DNA from: Bacillota bacterium
GTDB taxonomy: Bacteria; Bacillota; Clostridia; Peptostreptococcales; Anaerovoracaceae
Length of the DNA: 5,516 nucleotides
Reading direction: 5' to 3'
Assembly: GCA_017619985.1 (NCBI GenBank)
Contig: JAFZRG010000185.1
Coordinates: 1-5,516 of the forward strand
The number at the start of each line of letters is the position of its first letter. The stretch's first letter is position 1. Below the pieces are notes generated by a model. That model saw only the letters and a program-made list of their open reading frames with translations. It ran no database searches and had not been told where the DNA came from. This document shows, one piece after another, positions 1-5,516 of this stretch. The position numbers were made by a program, and so were the translations under genes.

Positions 1-265
1 GCGCTACTGCGCGCTGTCCATCGACCTGATCGCCCGCATCCTGGAAAAGTGCAGCAAGCTGATGATCTCGGATGTCGGCTGCGGCGCGCTGGCGGCAAAG
101 GCGGGTCTGGAGTGCGCGTCCCTGAACGTGTTCGTGAACACGCGTACGCTGAAGGAAGACGAGGAAGCGCAGAAAATGGCCGCCGAAGCGAAGGACCTGC
201 TGGAAGAGTACGGTCCCAAGGCGCAGGAAGTCGCAGACGAAGTTTTTGCCAGACTGATGGCATAG
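1..265 (+). CDS. fchA: Methenyltetrahydrofolate cyclohydrolase (cyclodeaminase/cyclohydrolase family), 3' part
   Basis: Only the last 87 residues are present; the start lies beyond the left edge and the reading frame begins at base 2. The family hydrolyses 5,10-methenyl-THF to 10-formyl-THF in the cytoplasm and is all-helical, about 210 residues in full-length FchA. What I see is the family's C-terminal signature: an ISD motif (residues 22-24 of the visible part), a run of small residues (GALAAKAGLECASLNV), then an NT..LK segment and a long charged helix to the stop. The same fold forms the cyclodeaminase domain of formiminotransferase-cyclodeaminase, so a stand-alone formimino-THF cyclodeaminase is the alternative. 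The folD gene 10 nt downstream, which lacks cyclohydrolase residues, favours FchA. The assignment rests on pattern recognition of a partial protein. Confidence 0.84.
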   Translation, partial: RYCALSIDLIARILEKCSKLMISDVGCGALAAKAGLECASLNVFVNTRTLKEDEEAQKMAAEAKDLLEEYGPKAQEVADEVFARLMA

Positions 266-275
266 GAGAAAGGAA

Positions 276-1130
276 ATGGCAGAAGTACTGAAAGGCATGC
301 CGGTGGCAAAGGCCATCAGCGAAGAACTGAAAGCGAGAAGTGAAGCGCTGCAGGCGAAGGGCATCGTGCCCACGCTGGCGATCTTCCGGGTCGGCGAAAG
401 GGACGACGACCTCAGTTATGAAAGAGGCGCCATGAAGCGCGCGGAACAGACCGGCGTCGCGGTCAAGAACGTCGTGCTGCCTGCGGACGTGGACAGCGAG
501 ACTTTCTTTAAAGCGCTCGACGGGCTCAATAAAGACGGCAGCGTGCACGGCATCCTGATGTTCCGGCCGCTTCCCAAGCAGCTGGACGGCGAGAAAGCCC
601 GCCAGATGCTGGCGCCCGAAAAGGACGTGGACGGCTGCACGGACGGCTCCCTGGCCGGCGTGTTCGCGAACGCGAAAGTCGGCTTTCCGCCCTGCACGGC
701 GCAGGCAGCCATGGAGATCCTGAAGTTCTACGGCATCGATCCGAAGGGCAAAAAAGCGGCGGTCATCGGCCGCAGCCTGGTCATCGGGCGCCCCGTTGCC
801 ATGATGCTGATGCACGCCAACGCGACGGTCACGATCTGCCACACCCGCACCGTGGATGTGCCCTCTGTCACGAAGGAGGCGGACATCGTCATCGCTGCCT
901 CCGGCCAGATGGAGAGCGTCGGCGCGGAATACCTGAGCGAAGGCCAGACCGTCATCGACGTGGGCATCGGCTGGAACGAAGAGAAGGGCAAGCTGTGCGG
1001 CGACGTGAAGTTCGAAGAGGCGGAACCCATCGTTGCGGCGATCACGCCCGTTCCCGGCGGCGTCGGATCGGTCACGACGGCTGTCCTGTGCAAACACGTG
1101 ATCGAAGCCGCGGAAAGGACCCTGTCATGA
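276..1130 (+). CDS. folD: Methylenetetrahydrofolate dehydrogenase (FolD family), probably lacking cyclohydrolase activity
   Basis: This 284-residue cytoplasmic enzyme has the usual FolD length. It oxidises 5,10-methylene-THF to methenyl-THF with NAD(P)+. Folate-site motifs are KDVDG (116-120, with the conserved Asp119) and a PPCT loop (138-141). The dinucleotide fold carries GRSLVIGRP (165-173) and ATVTICHTRT (183-192). ITPVPGGVG is at 256-264. The start is set by an AGGAG site at 264-268, 7 nt upstream. Key residues differ from bifunctional FolD. The usual Y-x3-K motif reads Y48-E-R-G-A52, so the catalytic lysine (human Lys56 position) is Ala. The QLPLP motif reads FRPLP (96-100), so its Gln is Phe. 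PCTP and GVGPMT have also changed, to PCTA and GVGSVT. From family knowledge I infer a dehydrogenase-only enzyme, paired with the fchA product just upstream. The stop overlaps the next start. Confidence 0.95.
   Translation: MAEVLKGMPVAKAISEELKARSEALQAKGIVPTLAIFRVGERDDDLSYERGAMKRAEQTGVAVKNVVLPADVDSETFFKALDGLNKDGSVHGILMFRPLPKQLDGEKARQMLAPEKDVDGCTDGSLAGVFANAKVGFPPCTAQAAMEILKFYGIDPKGKKAAVIGRSLVIGRPVAMMLMHANATVTICHTRTVDVPSVTKEADIVIAASGQMESVGAEYLSEGQTVIDVGIGWNEEKGKLCGDVKFEEAEPIVAAITPVPGGVGSVTTAVLCKHVIEAAERTLS
1114..1119 (+). promoter_or_regulatory. Ribosome binding site inside the folD end, deciding the channel-gene start
   Basis: AAAGGA lies 7 nt before the ATG at 1127, whose ATGA overlaps the folD stop. 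The arrangement suggests translational coupling and supports this start over in-frame codons further upstream. Confidence 0.7.
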
Positions 1131-1753
1131 ACTATTTCAAGACGTTTATCGGTGCGGTCCTCGCAGGCGTCGCCATCGGCCTCGGCGGCCTGGTATTCCT
1201 GTCGGTGGACAACAAGGTGATCGGTTCGCTGCTGTTCACGATCGGCCTGTTCACCGTGTGCACGATGGGACTTAACCTGTTCACCGGCAAGGTCTGCTAC
1301 ACGTTCCAGAACGATACGGCGTACAGGATCGGCCTGCCCGTCATCTGGCTGGGCAACCTGGTCGGCACCGGCCTCACTGCAGGCTGCGCCTGGATGACCC
1401 GCGTAGCGCCCGCTGTGTCCGAAAAGGCCATGGGCCTGTGCCAGACGAAACTGGGCGACAGCTTTGCCAGCCTGTTCTTCCTGGGCATCCTGTGCAATAT
1501 CTTCATCTATATCGGCGTCGAAGGGTACAAAAACATCCCGCACGAATTCGGCAAATATCTGGCGCTGATCTTCGGCGTCATGGTCTTCATCCTCTGCGGC
1601 ACGGAGCACTGCGTCGCGGACATGTTCTATTTCTGGATGGCAGGCGCCTGGAGCGGCCAGGCGGTCATGCGTCTGCTCGTGATCACGCTGGGCAACGCGG
1701 CCGGCGGCGTGTTTTTCCCGCTGCTGCGCGATCTGCAGAATAAGAAGGAGTGA
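1127..1753 (+). CDS. Formate/nitrite transporter (FNT) family channel, short form
   Basis: This is a 208-residue membrane protein with six predicted helices, roughly 6-27, 31-54, 66-90, 113-133, 144-169 and 179-200. FNT signatures are NLFTG (50-54), GILCN (120-124), GTEHCVADM (158-166) with the conserved central His161, and GNAAGG (189-194). FNT proteins form pentameric channels for formate, nitrite or hydrosulfide. Formate is the likely substrate because the neighbours handle folate one-carbon units, but this is inference. The ATG at 1127 overlaps the folD stop as ATGA and has AAAGGA at 1114-1119. A longer in-frame reading from 995 adds only Arg-rich residues that shadow folD. The protein is shorter than FocA-type members (about 260-285 residues) and lacks their N-terminal segment before the first helix. 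The usual Asn in EHxxANM is Asp165. Confidence 0.88.
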   Translation: MNYFKTFIGAVLAGVAIGLGGLVFLSVDNKVIGSLLFTIGLFTVCTMGLNLFTGKVCYTFQNDTAYRIGLPVIWLGNLVGTGLTAGCAWMTRVAPAVSEKAMGLCQTKLGDSFASLFFLGILCNIFIYIGVEGYKNIPHEFGKYLALIFGVMVFILCGTEHCVADMFYFWMAGAWSGQAVMRLLVITLGNAAGGVFFPLLRDLQNKKE

Positions 1754-1756
1754 CCC

Positions 1757-2365
1757 ATGCCAGCCCCCGATAAACAGACGCTGCGCAAGGCGCTGCGGAA
1801 AGAAAAGATCAAGGCGCGCGAGGCACTGACCCCGGAAGAACGCACGGAAAAGTCCCGCGCGATCTGCGCCAATATCCTACAGACGCCCGAATACGCGAAG
1901 GCGAAGATCGTCATGATCTACAAGTTCGTGAAGGGCGAGGTGCAGCTGAAAGCGCTGGAGGAAGTGAACGAGGCGCTGCCGAAAGCGGAACGCAAGACGT
2001 TCGTGTACCCCTTGTGCATCGAGGATCGCGGCATGCTGGCCATCGCGCCGGACAGCAGCGATACCGGCACGGATTCCTGGAAGAGAGGCGCGTTCGGCAT
2101 CCCCGAGCCGGTCCCCGAAAAGGGCAGGGCGGTCGCACCGGAGGATATCGATCTCGTGATTAGCCCCTGCAGTTCGTTCGACGAAACGTTCATGCGGCTG
2201 GGCATGGGCGGCGGATACTACGACCGCTTCCTGCCGAAGTGCGCGAAGGCAGACGTGATGCTCGTCGCGTACGAATGCCAGCGCGCGGAGAAGATCCCCG
2301 CGGAAGACTGGGACGTGCCCGTGCCCTGCATCGTGACGGAAAACGGCATATTGAGGAAAGATTAG
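1757..2365 (+). CDS. fau: 5-formyltetrahydrofolate cyclo-ligase
   Basis: This 202-residue cytoplasmic enzyme has the family's usual length. It uses ATP to close 5-formyl-THF to 5,10-methenyl-THF, returning an inhibitory side product to the folate pool. The diagnostic ATP/phosphate motif is RLGMGGGYYDRFL at 147-159 (the usual Tyr before GGGYYDR is Met150). KRGAFGIPEP is at 109-118, and a DLVISP..SFD segment sits before the glycine motif. The N-terminus is Lys/Arg-rich (KQTLRKALRK), as expected for the nucleotide-binding end. AAGGAG at 1745-1750, inside the end of the channel gene, places the ATG at 1757; the gap from the previous stop is 3 nt. It is the last gene of the folate unit and is followed by a terminator. 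Its product is also the FolD product and FchA substrate, so the genes share one intermediate. Also called ygfA, fthC or MTHFS in other organisms. Confidence 0.95.
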   Translation: MPAPDKQTLRKALRKEKIKAREALTPEERTEKSRAICANILQTPEYAKAKIVMIYKFVKGEVQLKALEEVNEALPKAERKTFVYPLCIEDRGMLAIAPDSSDTGTDSWKRGAFGIPEPVPEKGRAVAPEDIDLVISPCSSFDETFMRLGMGGGYYDRFLPKCAKADVMLVAYECQRAEKIPAEDWDVPVPCIVTENGILRKD

Positions 2366-2371
2366 AAACGG

Positions 2372-2404
2372 CCCGGCGGTCCGGTGAGACTGCCGGGTCT
2401 TTTT
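2372..2404 (+). terminator. Rho-independent terminator of the folate operon
   Basis: A 10-bp stem pairs CCCGGCGGTC (2372-2381) with GACTGCCGGG (2388-2397), including one G-U pair. It closes a 6-nt loop (CGGTGA) and is followed by TCTTTTT (2398-2404). It begins 7 nt after the cyclo-ligase stop. Confidence 0.93.
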
Positions 2405-2405
2405 A

Positions 2406-2414
2406 TGGTATAAT
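2406..2414 (+). promoter_or_regulatory. Extended -10 promoter for the flavodiiron gene
   Basis: TGGTATAAT is a perfect TGn extended -10 element, starting 2 nt after the terminator T-tract. No good -35 hexamer is seen 16-18 nt upstream, where the sequence is terminator stem and loop. Transcription would start near 2420, giving a leader of about 44 nt before the ATG at 2465. TATAATTATA (2409-2418) is also a perfect 10-bp palindrome, which could be chance in an AT-rich promoter. Confidence 0.68.
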
Positions 2415-2464
2415 TATATGGTTAAAGCAAGTTATCACCCGTAGTTCTTAAAAGAGGGATCATT

Positions 2465-4264
2465 ATGAATAAGCAGATCACAGAAAGCATCACTTACGTC
2501 GGCTGCAACGACCACGACATCGACCTGTTCGAGGGTCACTTCGACGTGCCTCTGGGCATGGCGTACAATTCCTACGTCATCCGCGACGAAAAGGTCGCGG
2601 TCATGGACACCATGGACCGGAACAAGACGGAAGAATGGCTCACGAACGTGGCCGCGAACATCAAGTGCGCCGCGCCGGACTACCTGATCGTCCAGCACAT
2701 GGAGCCCGACCACTCCGCGTCCATCGAAGCCTTCCTGAAGGAGTATCCGGATACGACGGTCGTCGGCAATGCCAAGACCTTCAAGATGATCAGCCAGTTC
2801 TTCCCGGGCATGGACATCCCCAACAAGCTGGAAGTCAAGAACGGCGACAAACTGAGCCTCGGCAAGCACGAACTCACCTTCATCTTCGCGCCCATGGTGC
2901 ACTGGCCGGAGGTCATGATGACCTACGACGCATACGATAAAGTCCTGTTCTCCGCGGACGGCTTCGGCAAGTTCGGCGCCAACGACGTGGAGGATCCCGA
3001 AGGCTGGGCCTGCGAAGCCAGACGTTACTATTTCGGCATCGTCGGCAAGTACGGCGCGCAGGTGCAGGCGGTCCTGAAGAAGGCTGCGGCCCTGGATATT
3101 CAGATCATTGCTCCGCTGCACGGCCCGGTGCTCGACGAGGACCTCGGCTACTACATCAATCTGTACGATACCTGGAGCAGCTATCTGCCCGAATCCGACG
3201 GCGTGGCCATCATGTACACCTCCGTGTACGGTCACACGAAGATCGCAGCCGAGATGCTGGCGGAAGAACTCGAGAAGCGCGGCGTGCCCAAGGTGGCCAT
3301 CGCCGACCTCGCCAGAGACGACATGTACGAATGCGTCGAGGACGCGTTCCGCTACGACAAACTGGTGCTCGCCACGACCACCTATAACGCAGAGATCTTC
3401 CCCTACATGCGCGAATTCATCAGCATGCTCGTGGAGAGAGGGTATCAGAAGCGCACGATCGGCTTCATCGAGAACGGTTCCTGGGCGCCCACGGCCATGA
3501 AGGTCATGAAGGGCAAGCTGGAAGGCCTGAAGGACATCACGTTCACGAAGAACAACGTCACGATCCTGTCCGCGCTCAACGACGAGAGCACCGCCCAGCT
3601 GATGGCGCTGGCCGACGAGCTGGCGGAAGGCTATCAGAAGGTCGTCGTCGAAGAAGAAAAGAAGATCGACCCGACCGCGCTCTACAAGATCGGTTACGGC
3701 CTGTACGTGGTCACCGCGGCGGACGGCGGCAAACAGAACGGCCAGATCGCGAATACGGTGTCCCAGGTCGCGAGCAATCCGAACCGCATCGCGGTCAACC
3801 TGAACAAGGCGAATTACACCGCCGAGATGGTGCGCAAGACCGGCGTGATGAACGTCTGCACGCTGAACGAGCAGGCGCCGTTCCAGGAATTCCAGCACTT
3901 CGGCTTCCAGTCCGGCCGCAACGTCGACAAGTTCGCAGGCTATGAGCACTATGACATCGCCTCCAACGGCGTGGCGTTCCTGACGAAGTACTGCAACTCC
4001 TATATCTCCCTGAAGGTGTTCGATACGGTCGATATGGGGTCCCACTGGATGTTCCTGTGCGACATCACCGAATCCGTGGTGCTGAACAACGTCGAGACCA
4101 TGACGTACTCCTTCTATCAGAAGAACGTCAAGCCCAGACCGCAGGAAGAGAAGAAGGGCTGGGTCTGCGACATCTGCGGCTACGTCTATGAGGGCGAGGA
4201 ACTGCCCGAAGACTTCATCTGCCCGCTGTGCAAGCATCCCGCGAGCGATTTCTCGAAGCTGTAG
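2465..4264 (+). CDS. Multidomain flavodiiron protein: diiron core, flavodoxin, flavin reductase, rubredoxin (FprA-Hrb fusion)
   Basis: This 599-residue cytoplasmic protein probably reduces O2 to water and/or NO to N2O, protecting anaerobic enzymes. Domain 1 (about 1-245) is a beta-lactamase-like diiron domain with all six ligands: H78-M-E80-P-D82, H146 (in HWPE), D165 (in SADGFG) and H219 (in LHGP). Domain 2 (about 246-392) is a flavodoxin with an FMN phosphate loop, TSVYGHT (252-258), plus a TTTYN segment. Domain 3 (about 403-550) is a flavin reductase-like domain with NTVSQVASNP and NKANYT segments and an FGFQSGRNVDKFAG stretch typical of Hrb-like proteins. Domain 4 (about 563-599) is a rubredoxin with C568-C571 and C586-C589. 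The likely electron path is NAD(P)H to FMN, rubredoxin, FMN, then diiron. AGAGGG at 2453-2458 precedes the ATG. Whether O2 or NO is preferred cannot be read from sequence. Confidence 0.95.
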   Translation: MNKQITESITYVGCNDHDIDLFEGHFDVPLGMAYNSYVIRDEKVAVMDTMDRNKTEEWLTNVAANIKCAAPDYLIVQHMEPDHSASIEAFLKEYPDTTVVGNAKTFKMISQFFPGMDIPNKLEVKNGDKLSLGKHELTFIFAPMVHWPEVMMTYDAYDKVLFSADGFGKFGANDVEDPEGWACEARRYYFGIVGKYGAQVQAVLKKAAALDIQIIAPLHGPVLDEDLGYYINLYDTWSSYLPESDGVAIMYTSVYGHTKIAAEMLAEELEKRGVPKVAIADLARDDMYECVEDAFRYDKLVLATTTYNAEIFPYMREFISMLVERGYQKRTIGFIENGSWAPTAMKVMKGKLEGLKDITFTKNNVTILSALNDESTAQLMALADELAEGYQKVVVEEEKKIDPTALYKIGYGLYVVTAADGGKQNGQIANTVSQVASNPNRIAVNLNKANYTAEMVRKTGVMNVCTLNEQAPFQEFQHFGFQSGRNVDKFAGYEHYDIASNGVAFLTKYCNSYISLKVFDTVDMGSHWMFLCDITESVVLNNVETMTYSFYQKNVKPRPQEEKKGWVCDICGYVYEGEELPEDFICPLCKHPASDFSKL

Positions 4265-4283
4265 GAGCAAGAGGGGACAGATC

Positions 4284-4700
4284 ATGAAACATATCAGGGC
4301 TGCAATCTGCATACTCGTTATCATCGCGCTGCTGTCTGCCTGCAGCGGTGCTAAGTTCTCCATGACGACGACGGGTCAGAAGTCGACAGTCAAGGTGAAC
4401 GAAGCGGAAGACGGAGATTTTATCGAGACAGAGTATACGTCCGTCGGAAAAAACCGCATCGCAGTGATCGAGGCTGACCTGGATAAGGGTCAGCTGCAGA
4501 TCGATTTCGTTGAGGTCACGGTCTTCGCGCACGTGGACCAGCCTGCGGACGTGATCGAGGGCGACATCGCCGTCAGCGTTACGGTGGGATCCGATGATAA
4601 AGAACAAATCGACCTTCCGCAGGGCGATTACGTGATCCGGATCACCGCGGTCGGAACGACGACCGGCGAGGCGAAGATCGAGATCGAGAAGAAGGAATAG
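4284..4700 (+). CDS. Small predicted lipoprotein of unknown function
   Basis: I do not recognise the family. The 138-residue product starts with MKHIR, then a hydrophobic stretch (about 6-17) and a clear lipobox L17-S-A-C20, so it should be exported, lipid-anchored at Cys20 and face outward. The mature part (about 118 residues) has no cysteine, alternates hydrophobic and polar residues as in a beta-sandwich, contains a GDYVIRITAVG segment near the end, and finishes with a charged IEIEKKE tail. No catalytic motif is visible. AGAGGGG at 4270-4276, 7 nt before the ATG, fixes the start; the reading frame extends upstream to 4188 but that part shadows the rubredoxin end and would bury the signal peptide. 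It lies 19 nt after the flavodiiron stop and 2 nt before the next gene. Its codons include more A/T-ending forms than its neighbours, by eye only. Confidence 0.82.
   Translation: MKHIRAAICILVIIALLSACSGAKFSMTTTGQKSTVKVNEAEDGDFIETEYTSVGKNRIAVIEADLDKGQLQIDFVEVTVFAHVDQPADVIEGDIAVSVTVGSDDKEQIDLPQGDYVIRITAVGTTTGEAKIEIEKKE
4691..4696 (+). promoter_or_regulatory. Ribosome binding site selecting a GTG start
   Basis: GAAGGA lies 6 nt before the GTG at 4703, inside the last codons of the lipoprotein gene. The next in-frame ATG is 17 codons further on, inside the family's conserved N-terminal LRHELH-x-HPE motif, so GTG is the start. Confidence 0.75.
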
Positions 4701-4702
4701 CC

Positions 4703-5516
4703 GTGAACAAAGATATATTGCAAAAAACGACGGAACTCCGCCACGAACTGCACATGCATCCGGAACTTTCCTGCCAGGAGGTCTGGACGAAGCAGCGCCT
4801 GATGGATTTTCTGAAAGACAATACGAAGCTGGAACTGGTCGACAAGGGCAAGTGGTTCTATGCCTGCTACCGCGGCGCGGACGGGCGTGACCCGCTTCCG
4901 ACCGGTTTCCGTGCGGACTTCGACGCGCTGCCCATGGAGGACGAGATCGACGCGCCTTGGCGGAGCCGGATCCCCGGCTGCGGCCACAAGTGCGGTCACG
5001 ACGGGCATTCTGCGACGCTGTGTGCGCTGGCGATGCGTCTGGAGGAGGAAAAGCCTGCCCGCGACGTCTATCTGGTGTTCCAGCACGCGGAGGAGACGGG
5101 GCAGGGCGCCTGCGAATGCGGCGACTTTGTGAAGGAGACAGGCATCAAAGAGATCTACTCCTGCCACAATTTCCGCGGCCTGCCGTTCGGCACCGTGGTG
5201 ACCCGCCTCGAAGGCTGCAACTGCGCGTCCATGGGCATGAGCATCACGATGACCGGCAGCCCGACCCACGCCAGCCTGCCCGAAAACGGAAGGAATCCGT
5301 CCCTGGCCATCTGCGATACTGCGCAGGAGATCATGAAGATCGCGGACCAGAGCCGCTTCGATACGCTCGTGATGGCGACGATCTGCGAGATCGCCGTGGG
5401 CGAACACGCCTTCGGCATCGCGGCGTCGAAGGGGACGATAGGGGTCACGCTGCGGGCGGAACAGGACAAGGATATGTACCAGATCCGCGACGAGATCGAG
5501 ATGTATGCGGCGAAGC
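4703..5516 (+). CDS. M20-family metallo-amidohydrolase, 5' part
   Basis: The first 271 residues are visible; the gene runs off the right edge (full members are about 380-400 residues). The family hydrolyses amide bonds of N-acyl amino acids and related compounds using two metal ions. Motifs in order are LRHELHMHPELS (12-23), RADFDALP (70-77), HKCGHDGH (95-102), FQHAEETGQGA (126-136) and THASLPENGRNP (188-199, lid-domain His189). By family analogy, metal ligands are Cys97, His99, Glu131 and His155, with Glu130 as catalytic base; the last ligand would lie beyond the window. There is no signal peptide, so it should be cytoplasmic. Twelve cysteines occur in the visible part, including CEC (137-139) and CNC (172-174). 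The gap to the lipoprotein stop is 2 nt, implying co-transcription. The substrate cannot be told: hippurate, N-acetyl amino acid or other acyl-amino acid hydrolases all fit. Confidence 0.93.
   Translation, partial: MNKDILQKTTELRHELHMHPELSCQEVWTKQRLMDFLKDNTKLELVDKGKWFYACYRGADGRDPLPTGFRADFDALPMEDEIDAPWRSRIPGCGHKCGHDGHSATLCALAMRLEEEKPARDVYLVFQHAEETGQGACECGDFVKETGIKEIYSCHNFRGLPFGTVVTRLEGCNCASMGMSITMTGSPTHASLPENGRNPSLAICDTAQEIMKIADQSRFDTLVMATICEIAVGEHAFGIAASKGTIGVTLRAEQDKDMYQIRDEIEMYAAK

Larger units (their letters stand above)
1..2404 (+). other. One-carbon folate operon: fchA-folD-FNT channel-cyclo-ligase (3' portion)
   Basis: Four co-directional genes are separated by 10 nt, an ATGA overlap and 3 nt, and end at one strong terminator. 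No internal promoter or terminator is apparent. The promoter and first genes lie left of the window. Three products act on methenyl-THF (made by FolD and the cyclo-ligase, used by FchA); the fourth is a probable formate channel. Confidence 0.82.

Noticed and set aside
995..1126. A 44-residue N-terminal extension of the channel gene
   Set aside because: It is Arg-rich and overlaps folD in another frame. The ATG at 1127 has a good ribosome site and begins directly at the first helix.
728..1609. A 293-residue minus-strand open frame over folD and the channel gene
   Set aside because: It spans two well-supported genes, and its product is low-complexity Ala/Asp/Gln/Arg-rich without motifs.
2418..2444. 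An 8-residue leader reading frame (MVKASYHP) before the flavodiiron gene
   Set aside because: There is no ribosome site, and its ATG lies at or before the expected transcription start.
2405..2464. A riboswitch or long structured leader before the flavodiiron gene
   Set aside because: Only about 44 nt of leader remain after the promoter, and I see no stable hairpin in it.
4188..4283. A 32-residue N-terminal extension of the lipoprotein
   Set aside because: It overlaps the rubredoxin coding end and would move the signal peptide inward. The 4284 start has its own ribosome site.
2435..4363. A 642-residue open frame on the minus strand across the flavodiiron gene
   Set aside because: It mirrors a GC-rich, strongly codon-biased real gene. 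Its translation is rich in His, Val, Asp and Arg with no recognisable domain, while the plus strand has every family motif.
4628..5407. A 259-residue minus-strand open frame over the amidohydrolase
   Set aside because: It is a shadow of the M20 gene, whose catalytic motifs all lie on the plus strand.
4703..5516. The M20 enzyme as p-aminobenzoyl-glutamate hydrolase, linking it to the folate operon
   Set aside because: That enzyme is M20-related, but nothing specific to it is visible, and the gene sits in a separate transcription unit beyond the terminator.

Overview
The window looks like chromosome from a GC-rich, strictly or mostly anaerobic member of the Bacillota (Clostridia or a related class). 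The support is the gene content: a separate FchA cyclohydrolase beside FolD, a flavodiiron protein fused to Hrb-type electron-transfer domains, strong AAGGAG-type ribosome sites and a Gram-positive-style lipoprotein. The genus cannot be told from this sequence. All seven genes lie on the + strand, are tightly packed, and show no frameshift. No RNA genes, mobile elements, CRISPR arrays or long repeats are visible.

Region 1 (1-2404) is the tail of a one-carbon folate operon. It holds the 3' end of fchA (methenyl-THF cyclohydrolase), then folD (methylene-THF dehydrogenase), a short formate/nitrite-family channel, and 5-formyl-THF cyclo-ligase. The gaps are 10 nt, an ATGA overlap and 3 nt. A strong intrinsic terminator ends the unit. 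FolD has lost the lysine and the glutamine tied to cyclohydrolase activity, so it is probably a dehydrogenase only and FchA supplies the hydrolysis. The cyclo-ligase would recover 5-formyl-THF as methenyl-THF. The channel would move formate, the one-carbon unit that formate-THF ligase (not in the window, perhaps upstream) joins to THF.

Region 2 (2405-2464) is a short, AT-rich intergenic stretch. It has an extended -10 promoter immediately after the terminator T-tract.

Region 3 (2465-5516) starts with a 599-residue flavodiiron protein. It carries a diiron beta-lactamase-like domain, flavodoxin, flavin reductase and a short-spaced rubredoxin in one chain. It looks like a one-polypeptide NAD(P)H-driven O2 or NO reductase, equivalent to separate FprA and Hrb proteins. 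A small lipoprotein of unknown function follows after 19 nt. An M20 metallo-amidohydrolase with a GTG start follows after 2 nt and runs off the right edge. The spacing allows co-transcription of all three, but no functional link between the last two and the flavodiiron protein is evident.

The best leads are the apparently monofunctional FolD next to FchA and the all-in-one flavodiiron fusion. Both fit known biology of anaerobes; neither is clearly a new system.
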